This document shows, piece after piece, positions 1-10,137 of a stretch of DNA of 64,000 nt. The translations under genes were made by a program, and so were the position numbers. The notes under the pieces are model-generated. The model had not been told where the DNA came from. It did no database searches and saw only the letters and a program-made list of their open reading frames with translations. The DNA lies in contig JAGYXB010001332.1 of NCBI GenBank assembly GCA_022495005.1, positions 620,001 to 684,000 on the forward strand. Reading direction: 5' to 3'. Numbering within the stretch: the first letter of the stretch is position 1; each line of letters opens with the position of its first letter. Source of the stretch: Rhyacophila brunnea. Lineage: Eukaryota > Arthropoda > Insecta > Trichoptera > Rhyacophilidae.

Positions 1-9
1 GGTATCCAT

Positions 10-440
10 TTAAACCTCTCGATCTAATGTTTTAGAATATAGTCATATTTCAGTACACCCATGTGCCGTGTTTTTAAGATTTTTTAGATTTATTATTTTT
101 TAAAAGCATTTATTGAACCATTAGTAAAATTTATGTTGACATTATTATAGTGAAATATTTACGATAAAAAATTATATTGATAATCTCTGTGATCCCAAAT
201 TTGACAAGAATTAGGCATTTTATTATTCAAAAAATGGGCAAGATTTACACATTCGAAGATAATTTTTAAGATACTGATTATAAGCTATGTCTTTGATCAT
301 TCAAATGTGATAAACATTCTACGAATAATGTTTGCTTTATAATAATTATTAACCTAAGAATGAGGTAGTATTTTTTTGAAATACGCCATTTCTATTATCA
401 TTTCCCAGTGGCTAACCTACACACTTATGCTACAACATAT
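10..440 (+). mobile_element. TTAA-type (piggyBac-like) MITE, family 1, truncated copy
   Basis: This segment is closely similar to three other places in the window (15632-16310, 34565-35219, and 63224-63922 on the opposite strand). Its left end is cut off by the window start and its right end diverges after the GTGGCTAA stretch near 440, before the terminal inverted repeat. The complete copy at 63224-63922 shows that the family is about 700 bp with TTAA target duplications. No coding capacity is seen. Confidence 0.8.
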
Positions 441-2030
441 TTTCCAATTATATCTACATATTTTAGGTACCTGTTATTCATTTTTTAGCACATAAAAGTC
501 CTAAGCCTAGAGATTACATTGTTCTGATGGAATCGCGTAATGCCAGGGCATCCACGAAACCTCAGAAGACTGACTCTACTATGAGCTTACGTTATGAAAT
601 TGCTATGTAGTGGTTGTGAATTAGTCGTTGAATTGCATCTTATATTATTACACTCACGAAATTGGTTACCTACGTGTGATTATTCTAGATCACAGGTTAT
701 CAAACTTATTTCGAACACCGCCCACTTTGAGATTTTAAAAAAATCTAGTGCCCCCCATATTTTTTTTAACTATTGCCTTAATTTAAACTTTAACCAAAAC
801 GCCATTTTGGTCAACTTCCGGAGATGTCAGACTCATGAAATAAAAAGAGGGAACGAGACTAATGTATGCGCAAGTGACTCTTGTTTTTCGTCTATACGGG
901 TCTCCAAGCATTCAAGCCTAAAATCGCATCTCATAAATTTCGGATAGGGATGGGTTCGCTGCGATCGACTGAAAATTTTTGTATAAAAAAACATATCTGA
1001 AATCACAGACAATTTTATTTTGCATCCACATTATTACATGCATAAGCGACACTTGTTTAATCGGTCTATACCGGACTCCAAGCATTCGGCTAGTAAATCG
1101 CATCTCAAGTGGTGTCGTGTCTAGATTCCGTCGGATTTTTATAGATAGAATTTGTCTGCCGTCGCCCCTCTAGATTTCCTTTACGGCCCCTAATTTTCTT
1201 TGAGCCTTCTACTGCCCCCCTGAAAGCCTCCAGCGCCTACTTTGAGAAAGACTGTTCTAGATAGATCGATGGTAAACATTCCTTATTTCGAGTGCAATAC
1301 AAAAAATAATTTACAGTGTTGAGTGTACAAAGTATATTCTAGATAATATGTTGGTGACGACTGAAGGTACTGAGGTAAAATGCAATAATAAGTATTAAGG
1401 TAATAAATAATATTCTATAGAAAATATGAGCTAAAATAATAGTGAAAGCGGATATGTGGTAGATAAGTAAAGAAAAGAATAAATTCCTTGTTAATGAATT
1501 TGGTATTGAATTCTAGACAATAGAATAGATAAGTAAAGCTATTATTATAAACAAGTTTTAACACAAAAACTTTACTTTGAGATAGATATTCAAAGAATTT
1601 AACAATGTAGGTACCTAGATATAAGTACCTACAATTCTTTTTATTAATAAACTTCAGTGACTTACCTAAGCTCCCGTTACAGATCATTCAGGTCCATGGC
1701 CGATTGCACAACCGTATTCCAGACATCTCTATCCCGAACTCCCGTTTTACATTCAATTATACTCAGCTCTTAGGCATAAAGCCCACCAAAAAAGCGCTCG
1801 ACGCGCTCACTACTGAGTAGGCCCCCTCCCACCCGCGCATTACCCTTCACCAATGTAATAAGGGGCCCAAGAAGCACAAAATAATTATTATTATCAGCGC
1901 CTCTCATAACAAAGCAATAAAAATATTATATTATTTCGGGGCTTGTAATTAATATTCACGATGACATTATTCTACCAGCGAAATATCGGACACGCAATAA
2001 AATTAAACAATGAGTTCTCTGTTATTAAAT
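441..2030. other. No gene recognised; contains a diverged direct duplication
   Basis: AT-rich sequence with only short ORFs that match nothing I know. Two related stretches, about 866-933 and 1036-1108, share TCCAAGCATTC and AAATCGCATCTCA cores and look like an old tandem duplication of about 170 bp period. A pyrimidine- and C-rich patch lies at 1160-1250. Confidence 0.6.
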
Positions 2031-2063
2031 AATGGCTTCTCGCCCGTCGATCGACGACGCTTC

Positions 2064-2348
2064 CAGGGGCCCTATGTTAGAACTTGCGAGTGCCAGCTGC
2101 CCGGTCGACATGACGTCATATGACATCATTGTGACGTACTACCGGAGTGATAATAGCATTCGAGAAAATAACGCTACTCAGACAGCGGCGCTATTCATTG
2201 CCACCATACACATATAGGTGTTTCATCGTAATAATATCTACGGTGAGCACTGCGCGCTGGGCGGCATGCCTCGAGCGTGTATTGGCTGACGTCACAATTA
2301 CGTCATGTCGTCTGGTGCCACACGAGTCGATAGTTAGGAAATCGCGGT
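2064..2348 (+). mobile_element. hAT-like MITE carrying CRE (TGACGTCA) motifs, copy A
   Basis: The left end starts CAGGGGCCC, a typical hAT terminus, and the two ends fold back on each other through TGACGT/ACGTCA-rich arms. Related copies lie at 13294-13580 (inverted) and 39962-40300. Perfect CREB/ATF-type palindromes TGACGTCA occur at 2111-2118 and 2287-2294. The termini differ between copies, so exact ends and the 8-bp duplication are uncertain. The element is non-coding; ORFs read across it are incidental. Confidence 0.65.
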
Positions 2349-2725
2349 GCAGAGCGTGATTTTGCTCACCGCGTTCAATGAATGGACTGCATTGTATTTT
2401 CGTTCATTCGTATCGCCGAAAAGCCAAAAAACGATGACTCATGGGGCGGGCGCGCATAATGCGTCGTCAAATCCAGTGTGCGCTGGCGTATTTGATTACG
2501 TTGTATTTTCGATGATTTACGCGCCACTTGTGAAATTTTGCGCGAGAGCCCCACTTGCTGCGTTAAGTGGGTTTTACGCCTTACATTCATTTTCTCTGCG
2601 TCCTTCTTGACGTTACGAAATTAAGTTTTAAATATTAATATAAGTACTATACGTATAATAGACAATGTATTATTTATATATTTCCCAAAGCGTTGAGATA
2701 GTCATGTAATTTTGCAAGATATTGC
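2349..2725. other. CpG-containing non-repeat stretch, no gene recognised
   Basis: This is richer in GC than its surroundings (GGGGCGGGCGCGC near 2445) and is directly next to the CRE-bearing MITE. It has no family-recognisable ORF. It could be regulatory or the decayed remains of another element. Confidence 0.4.
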
Positions 2726-2959
2726 TTTATTGGCGATATAAATTATTACAAAATGTTTAACTTTGTAAACCAGTGATGCAGGCGGTTAGCAAGCAAATTC
2801 TCCGTACCTACATACACTCGCAGAACGTTGGGCTTATTTCTCGCCGATGATTCACAAAGAGCGAGCACACTTCTCCTGTCATCAGTCAGCGTGAAATAAA
2901 ACAAACCACTGCGAGCAATAAAACTGTTATTTTCGAAGAACCAATGCGATCGCATCAAC
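2726..2959 (-). CDS. Candidate terminal exon with poly(A) signal (unrecognised protein)
   Basis: On the minus strand an acceptor-like CATACAGCAG precedes position 2959. An open frame then runs about 70 codons to a TAA at 2748-2746, and an AATAAA follows about 15 bases later (2731-2726). The frame has an unbiased, charged composition (for example LFYFTLTDDRR and NVLRVYVGTENLL) rather than the K/N/I-rich look of random AT-rich ORFs. I do not recognise the protein family, and no upstream minus-strand exon was identified. It could equally be a chance ORF or a remnant of an unknown element. The acceptor, stop and AATAAA are read directly; calling it a last exon is inference. Confidence 0.3.
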
Positions 2960-2965
2960 CTGCTG

Positions 2966-3631
2966 TATGCGTGATCACTTAATGATTATGACGTACTACT
3001 ATCGAAAGTATATTTGCATCCCGCAGGTCCTCGACGATTCGTGGTCGCCATCTGGACAACTGAACGATTGACATTTTGGCGCAGGAAAATATTAATAATT
3101 CATGAAATACAAGCTTAGTACTTACGTTACAATTTGACACAGCAAGTAACCAATATAATATAATATTATGGAGTACACACCTAAGATTTACCTTATGATA
3201 ATAGTCAGTCATGACAATACTCTCAATTCCAACAAAATTAATCAATTGGATATATCCAGGATTATATATACAGCATGTTGCCTAATTTTTTTTATTAATA
3301 TTTTACGTTTGTACCTACTGTTTGGTTATTAATAATATATAGGTACTCATGTAAAGCATTTATTAGTATTTCAGGAGAATAAAAAAGAATATCTACACGA
3401 GAACATCGTTGCAAAATAATACATATTATTATTATCCAATTGAAAAGTCTTTTGGCGACGAATTTTAAATACATACATTTTATTAATACGAGGAGTTGTT
3501 GTGTACACACTTGTACATCAGAGGGCTGCGGGTGAATAGGTAATAATCATTTCTATTTGGATCCAACAGCCCTATTTTTAGTACACGTTGAAATTTATGC
3601 CCATTCTTTATTGTGTATCTGTGTCCATATT
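2966..3631. other. No gene recognised
   Basis: AT-rich DNA with short unrecognised ORFs on the minus strand (2979-3245, 3295-3510). They have no motifs and a composition expected by chance. Confidence 0.55.
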
Positions 3632-3639
3632 TCAACTAA

Positions 3640-4012
3640 AATCTAGAAAGCCTGTCAGGAGAAGACCTACTTCAAAGGAACGATGGGCCAGAAGAAGTCT
3701 GGCACCGTGAATGGCAAGCATTTGAGGTAAACATCTGCACCGACATGAATGACCGAATGCAGCATCTAATTCTTGCTCGTCTGTGGGTCCTTTCGTAGTA
3801 GGAAATGTAGAGGCCAGTCGGCATGGTAAAGCGCAATCACCAAACGACGTAATGGGCGACAACCCTAAGGAACTACCAAAGGTAGATCTACCAGGAATTC
3901 AAATTGAATACATCGTAGGCCTAAGCCGCATACGCTGTGGACATGCCCGATGTGCATATAACATGTACACTTATCGAGGGACTCAATCATCCACCAACCT
4001 AATGCGCTAATA
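3640..4012 (+). pseudogene. Possible non-LTR retrotransposon RT C-terminal remnant
   Basis: The plus-strand frame ending at 4010 contains LSRIRCGHARCAYNMYTY. This resembles the region after the RT domain in jockey/CR1-like ORF2 proteins, where an R-x-R-x-G-x-x-R-C segment precedes a W/Y-G motif and a C-x-C-G zinc knuckle. The expected downstream Cys residues are absent because the frame closes almost at once. Upstream, 3640-3780 is GC-richer and coding-like but split by stops and frame changes. The catalytic RT domain is not present. The similarity is short, so this stays tentative. Alternatives are a remnant of another coding element or a chance frame. Confidence 0.3.
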
Positions 4013-4019
4013 TAGATTG

Positions 4020-4529
4020 AGGCTCCACTGGAGATTCTCAAGTGTTGTTTTCTTGATAATGTGATTTTGTGTTTATGCCTGTCATTCTGTTATAACTAAT
4101 ACCACACGAGCGGTAATAAATTCCACAAGTAAAAATGTGCGGCTACTAGATCTGCATGATATTAACCCAATTTGTTGAGTGAATGGTTAGGAACTTATCT
4201 TCCCAAAAAGTCTGTTAAGATGTAGATATCTATGTTGAAGCAAATGTTTTGATTTAGGTACAATTTTTGTCTGAAAACAATCGACATAATACTCAATAGT
4301 CAATAAGTATTACATAAAGTCTTTCAAAGTAATATCTCAACATCTAAAAGCTAACTCGAAATACACAAATTCGTTTTCCATGCAAAACAAACGGGTAAAT
4401 TTAACTGGGTGAAAATAGATTTCCCTCTTATAGTAGGTAGATACAGAAATACTATTTCCAAGCTTTGGGTACTTACAATCGGATGCTTTGTTAATGAACA
4501 CTATATAAACATACGTGTGGTGGATGAGT
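4020..4529. other. No gene recognised
   Basis: Low-complexity AT-rich DNA. The ORF at 4409-4627 runs into the SINE-like sequence downstream and shows no motif. Confidence 0.55.
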
Positions 4530-4559
4530 ACATATATTCCACAAAATTCTTGACGTTCC

Positions 4560-4770
4560 TCGTCGTCCAGTACGTAAAGCGCTGGTCATTCATCCGGGGG
4601 TTCCAGATTCAATTGCCGATGAGGTGACGACTCATTTATATATCTTACTTTTAATCTGGGTGTTTGTGATTTTTTAACTTCTATTGTTATTATAACTACA
4701 CTACTGTTCCAAACCGTCATTTGGCTTCATGGCCTGTTGTAGTGCTAAAAATAAAATAATAATATACATA
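4560..4770 (+). repeat. Degenerate tRNA-derived SINE
   Basis: The segment contains a decayed B-box-like GGTTCCAGATTCAATTGCC, then CTGGGTGTTTGTGATT, the same body motif found in the well-preserved SINE at 56124-56319. It ends in an A-rich stretch near 4745-4770. No clean target duplication remains. Confidence 0.45.
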
Positions 4771-5162
4771 TAAAACATATTGTTGCATCAGTCAGTATGT
4801 GGCCAATTGTATCAGATCACTGACATCTTGGACCTAAGAAATCTTTCGTCCAGAATCCAACTGCTTGCCAACAATAAAAATAGTTCGGAGTCCGAGACTA
4901 GAGCTTTTTAACCATATTATATTCCCTACTGAGTGGATAATTAAATTTTAATGTACGAACCAATATAGTACGGCACGCCGGTTGCGAATCTCTTTCAATC
5001 ATTGGCGGCTTAATCCGGAAAAAACTAGCTGGTCAATTTTGAATATATTATTTTAATTTGCCTTTTCGTTGTATACTGAAAAGACGTATTGCAAATTGAC
5101 TTTTTATACATTATAGAATATTTCACATATTTTTTTTTCAATACTGAGAATTGCAAGAGCGG

Positions 5163-5537
5163 TCAGTCTATCCTGGCCCTATTGCGTAGAAAGGTTTTTA
5201 TTCTTTTGAGAGTGGAAAAACATCTTTCACTTTCAACTGTTGTCATTGGTATGACGCAAATAAATTGGAGAACTTTGATCGACTCGGAAAATGTTTCGTT
5301 GAAATTATTGCTGAGTAAAAAATTTAGAAGAGAAACTGCACTATTAGCGCCATGCAAATCATCTCGTTGATAAAACACCAATAATTCATTTTTTAACTTG
5401 ATTATGTTTATTTCTTCTAACAGTTTTACCAAATTTACTTGACGTGTGGGAAAATTATTTTTAAAATCAGTGTAATTTTCTTTATTGAACAAATCGGATA
5501 TAATGAGATGATCGTTGGATCGTGCTTCCATTTCCAT
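5163..5537 (-). pseudogene. hAT transposase C-terminal dimerisation domain (ZMYM1-like), fragment
   Basis: The 124-codon minus-strand frame ends with MTTVESERCFSTLKRIK followed by TFLRNR. This is the signature of the hAT C-terminal dimerisation region as found in the many insect proteins annotated zinc finger MYM-type 1-like. In intact transposases (600-800 residues) this block contributes the last catalytic-core residues and the dimer interface. Here the zinc-finger and RNase H-like N-terminal parts are missing, and the frame closes right after the RNR where family members continue for about 40 residues. A second remnant of the same subfamily lies at 48200-48295 inside a bounded hAT element. 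No terminal inverted repeats could be paired around this copy; a CATTGGCGGC near 5000 may be a decayed hAT end. It is non-functional. Confidence 0.75.
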
Positions 5538-6370
5538 TATAATTGTATCACAGACTTCAATTGCTACTGCGTGCGTACTAACTGCTTCACAAAAATGTTA
5601 TAAATCACTAAAAACCAAACGTTGTGTGTATATGCAATAACTGCACCAAAAACTCCTTACATATGATTAAAATAACCAAAGGCATTCGTCAAAACCTGTC
5701 AACGAATCCGAACCGCATACACAGTTGCGTCTTGAGACCAATTATCTAGTCAGTGTTATCATTCTGTTTCATTTAATTAGGTGAAAAAATCTTTTGTCTC
5801 ACACTCGGGCATTGCCGATATTACAGTAATTCACGCACCGTTACAAGCTTCGATCTCGTATTTTGTTTTATATCGATCTCTGTCTTATGTATGAGAAACG
5901 AGAGAGAAAATTTTATAAAAATATTCAATTTGGGTCAATTTTCAGACTGCCGGCGAACACAATATTTTTGTTCGGGGAATTATCGCCCAAACAAAAAAAA
6001 GCCCAATAGACAGCGTCGACACAATATCGCGCGCCCTATAATTTCAAATCCACCGATTATTATTAATATTATTATATATGACATTGCACATATTATTAAT
6101 ATTATTATGTCGATTGTAAGGTATTTATTTTGGCAGGTCAATGACCGAATGACCTAAGCAGGGAGCCGCCAGTGCTTTCAATGATAGTTGTTACATATTA
6201 AATTATGAACCTAAACCGAATAAATCATAATGCACCTACCTATTATTTCAGTGTAAATTTTGATAGATAAATCACCAGCCAGTAATCACAATAATTTATG
6301 TACGAGTCTGTTCACCCTTTCACGGGGTCAAAACCGAAAGTTATACCCTCTAATCAGTATTCAGTAGGCG
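5538..6370. other. No gene recognised
   Basis: AT-rich, with TATTAATATTATTA runs around 6058-6115. The ORF at 5891-6157 is lysine/asparagine/isoleucine-rich and motif-free. Confidence 0.55.
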
Positions 6371-6490
6371 TTCGCGCCAAAATGTCGACGCCATTTTAAT
6401 TAGTCCGAGATTTTGCTCGAAATGGCGCTAATTACGCACGGTTCAGACGCAAAATGGCGGGCTTGGCGAAATGTTCCCGCCAAATTATTG
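6371..6490. promoter_or_regulatory. Cluster of E2F-like and YY1/Pho-like sites
   Basis: Within 120 bp there are two near-consensus E2F sites, TTCGCGCCAAAA (about 6374) and TTCCCGCCAAAT (about 6474). There are also several GCCATTTT/AAATGGCG cores, including AAAATGGCGGGC (about 6452), which match YY1/Pleiohomeotic binding sites. The patch is the most GC- and CpG-rich DNA upstream of the NAV exon at 7867. It could be an intronic enhancer, a Polycomb response element or an internal promoter. No transcription start is evident, and motif matching alone does not prove function. Confidence 0.35.
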
Positions 6491-6912
6491 CACGTTGCTA
6501 ATTGCTGGTTTTATGACATTTTTAGTGGTTTCCTTTTGTTATTTTACAAGGGTTAATGTTTCAAAGTTTTTTTTTATATTAAATATTTGAAAAAAAGATT
6601 GCGGTAAAAAACATATTTTCTTAGACCTTATATTTTTTGCCGTTGTGGTTAATTACATAGGTACTAAAAATGTTTCAATCAACCTCTTCATTCTTTTATA
6701 ATGTAAAACCTATACTTACATAATATACATATACATATACATCATTATTCATATTTTTCTTATTATCTGGTTAATTTGTTTCATTTAGTAATAATATGAT
6801 AATTAAGAATACTTGTAATAATTTGAAAGCTTTGAAATTTTCTTCGATACCTATACCTAGTTATCACACTCCATTCTCCGAGTATACAGCTGCGATAAGG
6901 TGGCATCACTTG
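6491..6912. other. No gene recognised
   Basis: AT-rich spacer with an ATACAT microsatellite at about 6726-6742. Confidence 0.6.
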
Positions 6913-7128
6913 TCACTGTCGAAAACCACCTGCCGCTCCTTGCAGCGTGTAGATTACTCTTACAGCATCGCTGTAGGGTAATAATCCATGTGGTATGACG
7001 ATAGAATCCGCGGAGGCTGTACCCCAAATCGTGAAATGGCGTACCCAATCTCTAGCGATATCCGAAGTGACATTCGAATATTCGTGACGCGTTCGTATCA
7101 GTTTAAATGCAAGACTCAGTCGAGACAT
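6913..7128 (-). CDS. Unrecognised coding-like ORF
   Basis: A 71-codon minus-strand frame lies in a patch of clearly higher GC than its flanks, with a balanced composition (for example DIARDWVRHFTIWGTASAD). It opens with ATG and closes with TGA. I recognise no domain, and no splice signals force a start. It may be a remnant of an element or a single exon of an unknown gene, and it may also be chance. Confidence 0.2.
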   Translation of the reverse strand: MSRLSLAFKLIRTRHEYSNVTSDIARDWVRHFTIWGTASADSIVIPHGLLPYSDAVRVIYTLQGAAGGFRQ

Positions 7129-7207
7129 TAACTTCCAAAGTTCTACAATAATTTGGAAAAGCGCTACCGCCTACTATGCACTGTCACTGTTGTCCTTAAG
7201 ACATTAA

Positions 7208-7573
7208 GGCTATACTTCAGCTAGGCCACGGTCTAAAACGATCGTGACTACGCGACGCGAAGATTGTACAAACGACGCGTGCAGAACAAAACATAATTTG
7301 TCATAAAAATTCAACATGCGTCCATTTAATGTTATGTTTGTTCTTCTATTAGTAATGATAATAATATATTCATTGACATGTTTTCTTTTTCAAGTAAATG
7401 GGTAACGTTTTTTAGTCATCTTTACACGATTTTATAATTAATTCCCCCGACGCCATCACAAAACAAATATACGTGTTCACAGTTCTACTTTTGCTCTCCG
7501 ATTGGCAGCGAGTCCGAAATTTCGTCGCACCTATAGTTGAAAATGATTTGCCGTCTCACTGAAGTATGGTCTC
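7208..7573 (+). mobile_element. TTAA-type MITE, family 2, copy 1
   Basis: Terminal inverted repeats GGCTATACTTCAG and CTGAAGTATGGTC bound the element. It is preceded by TTAA; the right-hand duplication is mutated to TCAA. The body shares long stretches (for example AAACGACGCGTGCAGAAC and GGGTAACGTTTTTTAGTC) with 28803-29164 and, inverted, with 19909-20299. It is non-autonomous and has no ORF. The TTAA target choice points to a piggyBac-like transposase as mobiliser. Confidence 0.8.
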
Positions 7574-7866
7574 AAAACTCTTAAAAGAAACATGAAATCG
7601 TTACAAAACAATATAATATACCTATACGATGTTTGTTCTTGACAGTAATCAGTAATTATGACATATTAAAATGAAAATGATTGTCAATATTTTATTACAA
7701 CAATTATTAAGTGAGTATCAAAAACACATTGTAGTATCATACATATTATTATGTATTAATTGCAACCCCGCGGTGCAATAATGTTTGTGATATGCAGGGT
7801 AAATTGTGATGCAGTTTGCGCTTTCCGTACAAATACTAAATCTATGTTGTTTTTTCTTTCTTCTAG

Positions 7867-8010
7867 ATCTATACAGACTGGGCAAACCATTACCTGGAGA
7901 GGGGCAGGAGTGCAAGGCGCGTGCGCCGGCTGGCAGAATGCGGCGATGGGGAGGTCCTCCGGGACCTCCTGGAGGCTGTCACCGGGCAGAGGGTTCCGGC
8001 CCTCAGACAG
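7867..8010 (+). CDS. sick: Internal exon, start of the calponin-homology domain of a neuron navigator (NAV/sickie) protein
   Basis: A pyrimidine-rich TTTTTCTTTCTTCTAG acceptor ends at 7866 and a strong CAG|GTAAGG donor starts at 8011. The 144-bp exon between them is open in phase 0 for 48 codons. It begins IYTDWANHYLERGRS and ends with LLEAVTGQRVPALRQ. IYTDWANHYL is the diagnostic opening of the CH domain of neuron navigator proteins (NAV2/NAV3; sickie in flies), and the spacing to the (L)LEAVTG helix fits. NAV proteins are large cytoskeleton-associated proteins that act at microtubules and actin during axon growth; sickie acts on actin-linked signalling in flies. The exon is roughly two thirds GC in a genome of about 30 percent GC and holds Arg-rich substitutions between the conserved helices. 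The rest of the CH domain must lie in a later exon, which I could not find here, so introns are very long. Other CH proteins are less likely given the opening motif. The symbol is by analogy with Drosophila. Confidence 0.85.
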
Positions 8011-8615
8011 GTAAGGGGAATTACTTTACTCTTTTTCTGTGTTTTTACAATACCGGCAAATACAAATTAATGTTCCACAGAATACAGACTACCTACTAAA
8101 GTAAATAGTTTTATTTAAATCTACTCTATAGTATTGGCTCTGTAAATTAATGGATTTCTTTCTTTACATGTCAATGACATTACGAATTATTAATTTAAGA
8201 CGTTCACACATACATGATAATATTATGTTCATACTACCAAATGGGTGTAACAGATCATAATAATAAACATTTTTATAAAACAACGTGTGTGCAAATTGCT
8301 CACCCAAGTGGAATTTGTCGATATTCTACTCAAATTGGTTTAAATTGCCCTCTCAAGTATCATTAGCAATGCCAGGTTAGTTTAACTGTTTAACACATTG
8401 AACTTAAAAGAATGAAGAATATATTATGCCAATCTCCTATACCTACGTAGATACGCGCCTAACAATTTCGGCGACCTAAGTTCAGTGAGAAAAATATATA
8501 GTATTCTTACTAGAATGCCTAAGTGGAAGAGAGAAAGAACACGTGTCGTGTTTTTCTTTTTGAACGGCTGCTTAACGTCGACAACTCTGCATTACGCTCG
8601 TAGTGTTTAGTGTTA
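8011..8615. other. Intronic sequence, no exon seen
   Basis: AT-rich sequence following the NAV exon donor. About 8150-8215 resembles stretches at 9345-9425 and 27360-27430 (ACATTACRAATTATWAATTTAA core), a short dispersed repeat of unknown type. Confidence 0.55.
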
Positions 8616-8806
8616 GACTGCAGACACACGGCATTGCAGTGGACGTGCGTCGACGCAAGGTCTTATTTGATTCCAATTGCATCCGATTAGAATCACCAAC
8701 AGAATTTGTTTTATCCAATTGGTGATTCTAATGGGATGGGATGGAATTGGAATCAAATAAGACCTGCGTCGACGCACATCGACTGCAATGCCGTGTGTCC
8801 ACGCCC
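8616..8806. mobile_element. PIF/Harbinger-type foldback MITE
   Basis: The 191-bp element is an almost complete hairpin. The left arm runs GACTGCAGACACACGGC... and the right arm, read inverted, GGGCGTGGACACACGGC..., continuing through GTGCGTCGACGCA and TCTTATTTGATTCC to the centre. A TTA trinucleotide lies on both sides (8613-8615, 8807-8809), the target duplication typical of Harbinger elements. It has no coding capacity, and RNA from it would form a long dsRNA stem. Confidence 0.8.
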
Positions 8807-10137
8807 TTAGGCGATGTTTACTCCATTCAAGGGACAGGAAAAAACGGAGGTACCCAAATAAAGATAATTTATTAAGTAAGTGCCTACTTTTGAGCATGAT
8901 TACATGGCTTGTACATGTATTATCATTACCTATATCAGTGTTTATAAGAGAAACTCATTTGGATAAAGCTACGGATAGCATCCATATACCTAGTCTCATG
9001 TACATAATTCTCAGAAATTTTAGAGAGTAGATATTATAGTATTAGATTATACTGTAAGTGTAATGTGTATTTATTATATGAGGTTTTACTGTACCTACGT
9101 TGGGTACACGGGCATATGTTAATATTATTATGAATTACCTTTTAGTATGTCCATAAATTACTGTCAATCGCTATTTTCGCATATAAGGAAGTCACACGTA
9201 ACGACGCTTAAGTTTACATCATTCGCTTCCATTATTAAAAGCACATCTCTAATAGACTGCCCACTGCCAATCTAAAATTCTCGCGCTTCTATAACAGTGA
9301 GACAAATCAAATGTATTTACTTAAAACAAAATTCAAAAAATTAAAATTTATTTATTTTTACATAATATCTTAGTGAACTTTACAAATTATAAATTTAAGA
9401 CGTACACAGTACGACACTTAAAAAACAAAGTCATTGTATTAAAACCGTTTAAAGAACAAATAAATATACTTATGCAGTATTATAAAAATAGTATAAAGTG
9501 TAAATAAATGGAAGTAAGTACACCGAATGATAAGTGGACCCTATTTTATGAATTTATAAAACAATACCTACCTATTAATTCTCATCCTCACGTCAATGGA
9601 ATACATCAACGTCCGAAGCGATTTGGTTTGAACAGAGCTATTGTCCTCGCAATTGGAATGACCAATAGCAGGTTAGTTCTCCACAAACAACTGAGACTTT
9701 CGATTTCTAAGATAGTTATCAGGGACACACTCAACTGGTCAATACTACCAAGAATGCCAGAGTTCTCATTTACACCGCGTATAAGTCGGAAAAAATACGT
9801 GGCCAAATATAGACATCTACTAGTGTAGGGCTAAAGCCACGGATAATATACATTTATAACCTCAAGTAAAGGAGTCTCAAAATTTCTTTTGAACACGCCC
9901 CACCATAAGGTCGTATTTCAACTGGTGCGGGGCCCAAACAGTCAACCGACTCTCAAGCCGCCTCCCAACTAAGTATAAAGGATTTTCAATATAGAATGAA
10001 TTTTATAACACTATGTTGTGATAGTAGGTAGGAATCAGTCATCCAGATTGACACAAAATAAACACCACTAATAAATTAGTATGTACCTAATGGAACTGAA
10101 GATTTCTGATTTCGGTAGTATAAAGGGACATAATAAA
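8807..10137. other. No gene recognised; short dispersed repeat and one unrecognised ORF
   Basis: About 9345-9425 is a copy of the dispersed repeat also at 8150 and 27360. A 106-codon ATG ORF at 9508-9828 (+) matches no family I know and has an equally open antisense frame, so I do not call it a gene. Confidence 0.5.

Noticed and set aside
6723..6745. ATACAT run as a regulatory element
   Set aside because: Simple microsatellite, with no supporting motif nearby.
7760..8099. ORFs of 84 and 97 codons covering the NAV exon
   Set aside because: They are in the wrong frames (7760-8014 and 7806-8099) and cross both splice sites; the true frame starts at 7867.
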